DNA of 64,000 nt from Paenibacillus sp. FSL R7-0345 (GTDB lineage Bacteria; Bacillota; Bacilli; Paenibacillales; Paenibacillaceae): contig NZ_CP152002.1 in assembly GCF_038595055.1 (NCBI RefSeq), positions 5,004,501 through 5,068,500 of the forward strand, read 5' to 3'. Position 1 is the stretch's first letter, and the number at the start of each line of letters is the position of its first letter. Shown here piece by piece: positions 60,211-64,000 of this stretch. Under the pieces are notes generated by a model. The model was not told the DNA's origin and ran no database searches. It saw only the letters and a list, made by a program, of their open reading frames with translations. Both the position numbers and the translations under genes were made by a program.

Positions 60211-61230
60211 ATGGATTATGAAATTTTTAATTTGGGTGATGTACTTTTACAATCAGGAGTGACGTTACCTAATGCTTTTCTTGCTTATAAAACATACGGA
60301 AAATTAAATGAACAGAAAGATAATGTGATTGTCTATCCAACGGCATTTGGAGATCAGCATGTTCAGAATGAATGGCTCATTGGCAGTGGAATGGCACTTG
60401 ATCCAGAGAAATATTTTATTATCGTTCCAAATTTGCTGGGTAATGGACTTTCATCCTCTCCCACCAACACGCCGCATCCATTCGAGCGGGCTAACTTTCC
60501 ACAGGTAACTATCTATGACAACGTACGATTCCAGCGTCACCTACTGACCGAAAAATTCGGCATTCAGAAGATTGCTCTCGTCGTCGGATGGTCCATGGGC
60601 GGCATTCAAGCATTTCAATGGGGGGCAAGTTATCCGGAGATGGTCGAACGAATCGCCCCTTTCGGAGGTATTGCCAAACCTTGGCCTCACACATATGTAG
60701 TGCTGGAAGGCGTAAAATCCTCACTGCTATCTGCAGTCGGCTTCGACTCAACTAAACTAAACCAGTTGACTTCTGCAGACATGCGCGCCGCTGGTCGGGT
60801 GTATGCTGGATGGGGGTTATCACATGCGTTTTATCGGGAAGAGCTTTATCGTGAGATGGGATTTGACTCATTGGAGGATTTTGTAGCTGGTGTCTGGGAA
60901 AATAGCTTTATGAATATGGATCCACACAACGTCCTAGCCATGTTATGGACAGGCCAGCATGCAGACATCAGTGCCAACTCTTCCTATAACGGAGATTTTG
61001 ATAAGGCACTTAAAAGCATAAAGGCATTTGCTTGCATTATGCCGGGAAGTACCGATCTCTTCTGCACAGCGGACGATAATGCATACGAAGCTGCACGTAT
61101 CCCTAATGCTAGCCTTAACCCGATCCAGTCAATCTGGGGTCACTTTGCCGGCCGCGGTATCAACAGTGCCGATAATCAATTCATCGATGACAACCTGAAG
61201 CACTTGTTGTCACTTAGCGCTAACAAATAG
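60211..61230 (+). CDS. MetX-like alpha/beta hydrolase
   Basis: A 339-residue protein of the homoserine O-acetyltransferase-like alpha/beta-hydrolase group. The nucleophile elbow is GWSMGG, the oxyanion and lid regions follow, an acidic residue lies in PGSTDLF, and the catalytic His is in WGHFAGRG. The ATG at 60211 is used, 11 bases after AAGGGAG. True MetX enzymes serve methionine synthesis, but no methionine genes are adjacent and the LysR partner suggests an inducible esterase or transferase. Both options stay open. Confidence 0.85.
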   Translation: MDYEIFNLGDVLLQSGVTLPNAFLAYKTYGKLNEQKDNVIVYPTAFGDQHVQNEWLIGSGMALDPEKYFIIVPNLLGNGLSSSPTNTPHPFERANFPQVTIYDNVRFQRHLLTEKFGIQKIALVVGWSMGGIQAFQWGASYPEMVERIAPFGGIAKPWPHTYVVLEGVKSSLLSAVGFDSTKLNQLTSADMRAAGRVYAGWGLSHAFYREELYREMGFDSLEDFVAGVWENSFMNMDPHNVLAMLWTGQHADISANSSYNGDFDKALKSIKAFACIMPGSTDLFCTADDNAYEAARIPNASLNPIQSIWGHFAGRGINSADNQFIDDNLKHLLSLSANK

Positions 61231-61280
61231 AACGCCATCAACCTAACGAATCGTATTTGAGGTCACCAGTTAACGTAACG

Positions 61281-61313
61281 AGAGTCAGCCGCTCCTCAAG
61301 CGCGGCTGACTCT
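61281..61313 (+). terminator. Hairpin after the MetX-like gene
   Basis: AGAGTCAGCCGC / GCGGCTGACTCT, 12-base arms with a 9-base loop. The T tract is poor. Confidence 0.55.
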
Positions 61314-61461
61314 GTCTGTACTGAGCTATAGTTCCCAGTTAGTTTAATCTAAACTTGTAAAACGCTTTGTTCCTCATATCCTTATGCACTTTGCTAGATT
61401 ATTTAGGACTATCATAAGGCTAACTCCATTAGGAGATACCCTTTGATTTATACATATTCAT

Positions 61462-61893
61462 TTATTCGGATGGGTAGAATCCCTTCAGCATCTCACGCAT
61501 ATCCTGCTTAATATTGATATCCGGACGCTTTTCTTTCGCCAAGGCTTCAGCTTCTTCTACAGTTGCAGCAAGACCCAATTCAAGCAATAAGCCAGTCGCA
61601 ACCGTTCCTGTACGATTCCGTCCGCCAGCGCAATGGAAATATATTATCTTCCCATCATTTACTGCTGCTGTTACCGCCTGGACCGCTGCTTGAACTGAAT
61701 CTTCTTGACCGCTCTCATCCTCTACAATCGGAAAATGATGGCGGGTTACATTCTCAGGGAAGCCTTCTGCTCTAGTGCCGGTATCTCTTAAATCAAACAC
61801 ATCTGAAATCTCTTGCTCACGGAGGGCATCAAGCAGTGCATTCTCCCCGCCAATATATACTTTGCCTTCAACCAGTTCATGATAATTTGCCAT
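61462..61893 (-). CDS. Protein tyrosine/dual-specificity phosphatase, ars-linked
   Basis: A 143-residue phosphatase of the Cys-based superfamily. The signature HCAGGRNRTG (87-96) gives nucleophile Cys88 and phosphate-binding Arg94; the general-acid Asp is probably Asp34 or Asp37 in FDLRD, or one of the acidic residues at 58-65. It lies 27 bases after arsC on the same strand, so it is probably the last gene of the arsenic operon. Its substrate is unknown; arsenate mimicry of phosphate makes a detoxification or signalling link conceivable but unproven. Confidence 0.85.
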   Translation of the reverse strand: MANYHELVEGKVYIGGENALLDALREQEISDVFDLRDTGTRAEGFPENVTRHHFPIVEDESGQEDSVQAAVQAVTAAVNDGKIIYFHCAGGRNRTGTVATGLLLELGLAATVEEAEALAKEKRPDINIKQDMREMLKGFYPSE

Positions 61894-61920
61894 TATAGTT
61901 CTCCTTGTTGTTATTCTTCA

Positions 61921-62340
61921 TTATTTCCCTGTTTCAGCGAATTGTTTGATGCGTTCGCCCACCTGATCACGAACCCGCTGGAAGACCGCCCACTTCTCTT
62001 CTTCTGTTCCTTGCGCCTTCGCCGGATCATCGAATCCCCAGTGCTCACGTTTCACCTGAGGCGGGGTAACCGGGCATTTATCTGCCGCATCCCCACACAA
62101 GGTAATGACGAGATCGGAGCTATTCAGCAGCTGCGGATCAATAATATCTGATGTTTGATTTGAGATATCAATTCCTGCTTCACTCATTGCCTTAACCGCT
62201 TTCGGATTCAGACCGTGAGCTTCTATGCCTGCGCTGTATACATTCCATTCATCACCTAAATATTTCTTGGCCCAGCCTTCAGCCATCTGGCTTCGGCAGG
62301 AGTTTCCTGTACACAAAAAGTATATGGTTTTCTTATCCAT
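61921..62340 (-). CDS. arsC: Arsenate reductase, thioredoxin-coupled
   Basis: A 139-residue ArsC of the low-molecular-weight phosphatase type, which reduces arsenate to arsenite using thioredoxin. The active-site loop is CTGNSCRSQ, with catalytic Cys10 and Cys15. The resolving pair Cys82 and Cys89 in LCGDAADKC marks the thioredoxin-coupled class. The ATG at 62340 is preferred (AAAAAGGAG upstream) to the frame from 62349. It lies 21 bases after the arsenite efflux gene. Confidence 0.95.
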   Translation of the reverse strand: MDKKTIYFLCTGNSCRSQMAEGWAKKYLGDEWNVYSAGIEAHGLNPKAVKAMSEAGIDISNQTSDIIDPQLLNSSDLVITLCGDAADKCPVTPPQVKREHWGFDDPAKAQGTEEEKWAVFQRVRDQVGERIKQFAETGK

Positions 62341-62361
62341 GAGTCGCAATCTCCTTTTTAG

Positions 62362-63651
62362 TTAAAATAGGGTTAATGTCATATATAAACCAAGCAGTGT
62401 AATGAACAGCGTAGGGATCGTCAGGATGATACCTGTTTTGAAATACGTTCCCCAGGATATCTTTACACCCTTAGTGGAAAGCACATGCAGCCACAGTAAG
62501 GTAGCCAAGGAACCAATCGGTGTTATCTTCGGTCCTAAGTCAGAGCCAATAACATTCGCATAAATCAAGGCTTCCTTGATCGCTCCCGAGGTGTGTGTAG
62601 CATCAATGGCCAGTGCATCAATCATTACGGTAGGCATGTTATTCATTATGGACGAGATCACTGCGGCAATAAAGCCCATCCCCATCGTTGCTGCGAACAG
62701 CCCTTGATCCGCAACGCCCTGGATGGCATCTGCTAATACATTCGTAAGCCCGGCGTTTCTCAGACCATATACGACAACATACATGCCGATGGAAAAGAAA
62801 ACAATGGCCCAAGGTGCCCCCTTCACCACTTCCATTGTCGGAACAGCAGGACTTTTCCTTGCCATGAGCAGGAAAAAGATTGCGATGATACCGGCAACAA
62901 CGGATACCGGAATGCTCAGGAACTCACTGACAAAGTATCCTGCCAGCAGAACCGCAAGTACAAACCAGGATAGCTTGAACATCTGCTTGTCTTTAATAGC
63001 TTCTTCAGGTTTCTTCAGCTGGGAGCTATCAAAGTTCCTTGGAATACTTTTACGGAAGAAGAAATAGAGCACGAGAATACTTGCCCCTAAGGAAAATAAG
63101 GTAGGCATTAACATTCGTCCGGCGTATTCCATAAAGGTAAGTCCGAAAAAGTCAGCCGATACAATGTTCACCAGATTGCTTACAACCAGCGGCAAAGACG
63201 TCGTATCTGCGATAAACCCGCTGGCAATGATGAATGGAAAAACCCTTTTCTCATCAAAATTCAGCGCACGGACCATAGCCAGCACAATCGGTGTTAGAAT
63301 GAGTGCTGCTCCGTCGTTAGCGAAAAATGCCGCTACTATCGCGCCAAGAATGATGACATAGATAAACATCCGGGTTCCATTTCCGCCGGCAGCCTTGGCC
63401 ATATGTAAAGCAGCCCATTCAAAAAAGCCGATTTTATCAAGGATCAGCGAGATCAGGATAATTGCAACGAAAGCCAGTGTGGCATTCCATACAATCAGCG
63501 TAACATCCAGAACATCATTCAAGCTGACTACACCGGCAAGTAAGGCGAGTACCGCTCCGCCGCAGGCAGACCATCCAATGGACAGATTTTTCGGCTGCCA
63601 AATGACAAAAATCAATGTGACTATAAAGATAAAACTTGCCATAACCACCAA
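62362..63651 (-). CDS. arsB: Arsenite efflux permease ArsB
   Basis: A 429-residue membrane carrier with 11-12 helices of the ArsB/NhaD ion transporter superfamily. Characteristic stretches are FFANDGAALILTPIV and SGFIADTTSLPLVVSNLVNI, together with SDLGPKITPIGSLATLLWL near the end. It exports arsenite or antimonite. A TTG start at 63651 follows AGGAGG after 7 bases. It is followed by arsC and preceded by arsR; a 117-base gap to arsR holds an AT-rich palindrome (63733-63744) that may be an operator. Confidence 0.94.
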   Translation of the reverse strand: MVVMASFIFIVTLIFVIWQPKNLSIGWSACGGAVLALLAGVVSLNDVLDVTLIVWNATLAFVAIILISLILDKIGFFEWAALHMAKAAGGNGTRMFIYVIILGAIVAAFFANDGAALILTPIVLAMVRALNFDEKRVFPFIIASGFIADTTSLPLVVSNLVNIVSADFFGLTFMEYAGRMLMPTLFSLGASILVLYFFFRKSIPRNFDSSQLKKPEEAIKDKQMFKLSWFVLAVLLAGYFVSEFLSIPVSVVAGIIAIFFLLMARKSPAVPTMEVVKGAPWAIVFFSIGMYVVVYGLRNAGLTNVLADAIQGVADQGLFAATMGMGFIAAVISSIMNNMPTVMIDALAIDATHTSGAIKEALIYANVIGSDLGPKITPIGSLATLLWLHVLSTKGVKISWGTYFKTGIILTIPTLFITLLGLYMTLTLF

Positions 63652-63768
63652 ATGAATTCCTCCTGTTTATGTCTAACTCCTACACCATAGAGCATTCCCT
63701 CCATAGAGTTAAGTTTAATCTCAGGCATCATTATATAATTATATGCTTATACATTCAACGGCAAAATG

Positions 63769-64000
63769 TTATTCGCAGCAAGCAGCCTTAGACGGCTTAT
63801 TCAATTGCGATAAAACGGTATTAGCATCAGGCGTAAGATTTAAAATCGCCTTAACATGGGGCTTATCTTCAATGTTTAAAGAATAATACACCCACTGCCC
63901 CCTCTTCTGTTCCTTTACCAATCCACTGCTTTTTAATTTGCGCAGATGCTGACTAACGGCCGGCTGAGAAATATCAAAAAGATCCACGAATTCACATACA
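63769..64000 (-). CDS. arsR: ArsR-family arsenic-responsive repressor (5' end outside window)
   Basis: The last 76 or so codons of an ArsR/SmtB winged-helix repressor, cut by the window edge. The visible N-terminal part, VCEFVDLFDISQPAVSQHLRKLKSSGLV, contains the recognition helix and most of the CVCE metalloid site. The wing follows in QKRGQWVYYSL. The C-terminus ends AACCE, and this extra Cys pair may add a metal ligand. The arsenite carrier gene follows. Confidence 0.92.
   Translation of the reverse strand, partial: VCEFVDLFDISQPAVSQHLRKLKSSGLVKEQKRGQWVYYSLNIEDKPHVKAILNLTPDANTVLSQLNKPSKAACCE

Noticed and set aside
1..64000. rRNA, tRNA or riboswitch genes
   Set aside because: No rRNA stretches, tRNA cloverleaf sequences or recognisable riboswitch cores were seen. 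A covariance-model scan would be needed to exclude small ones.

Overview
The window reads as a spore-forming, Gram-positive, mid-to-high-GC Firmicute of the Paenibacillus type. The grounds are a sigma-K-type sigma fragment, two YesM/YesN-type two-component pairs with AraC output domains, carbohydrate ABC importers without a local ATPase, a 1501-residue S-layer-anchored polysaccharide lyase-like protein, many glycoside hydrolases, strong AGGAGG ribosome sites and frequent TTG/GTG starts. Species cannot be named from the sequence alone.

Layout. 1-2.4 kb is an AT-rich, decayed accessory stretch: a broken secreted lipase gene, a small membrane protein and a C-terminal piece of sigma-K. 2.4-14 kb holds a lipoprotein, an orphan two-component system, an aminoglycoside-phosphotransferase-like gene, a heterodimeric ABC exporter operon with a palindromic operator, a second lipoprotein and a quinone-oxidoreductase-like gene. 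14-18.5 kb has a TetR regulator with an MMPL exporter and an acetyltransferase. 18.6-23.1 kb is the giant SLH protein. 23.3-28.0 kb is a complete trehalose locus (treC-treP-treR, transcribed leftward) with two perfect TreR-type palindromes, one of them filling the spacer of the promoter. 28.3-31.3 kb holds a DHDPS-family aldolase and an aldo/keto reductase divergent from a TetR regulator.

31.3-57.2 kb is a 26-kb plant-glycan utilisation island read mostly leftward. One part is sensor kinase, response regulator, solute-binding lipoprotein, GH43, two permeases, a large GH106/GH2-like enzyme, GH43 and GH1. The other part is GH1, SDR, GH2 and a second copy of the large GH106/GH2-like enzyme, followed by a separate GPH-family symporter-SDR unit; an AraC regulator diverges from it. 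CcpA (cre)-like sites sit ahead of most of these units. The inferred scheme is extracellular sensing, ABC or symporter uptake of oligosaccharides, cytoplasmic trimming by six hydrolases, oxidoreduction by two SDRs, and catabolite repression over all of it.

57.2-64 kb is mixed: remnants of an AraC gene, a YbaN-family membrane protein, an AT-rich orphan, a LysR/MetX-like divergent pair, and an arsenic cluster (arsR-arsB-arsC plus a tyrosine phosphatase) cut by the window edge.

The least conventional signal is a set of three intergenic repeat arrays (12.65-12.84, 14.10-14.37 and 28.08-28.25 kb). All have a 51-52 bp period. Two have a short hairpin in every unit, and the arms change in a compensating way between units, which points to selection on structure rather than on protein.
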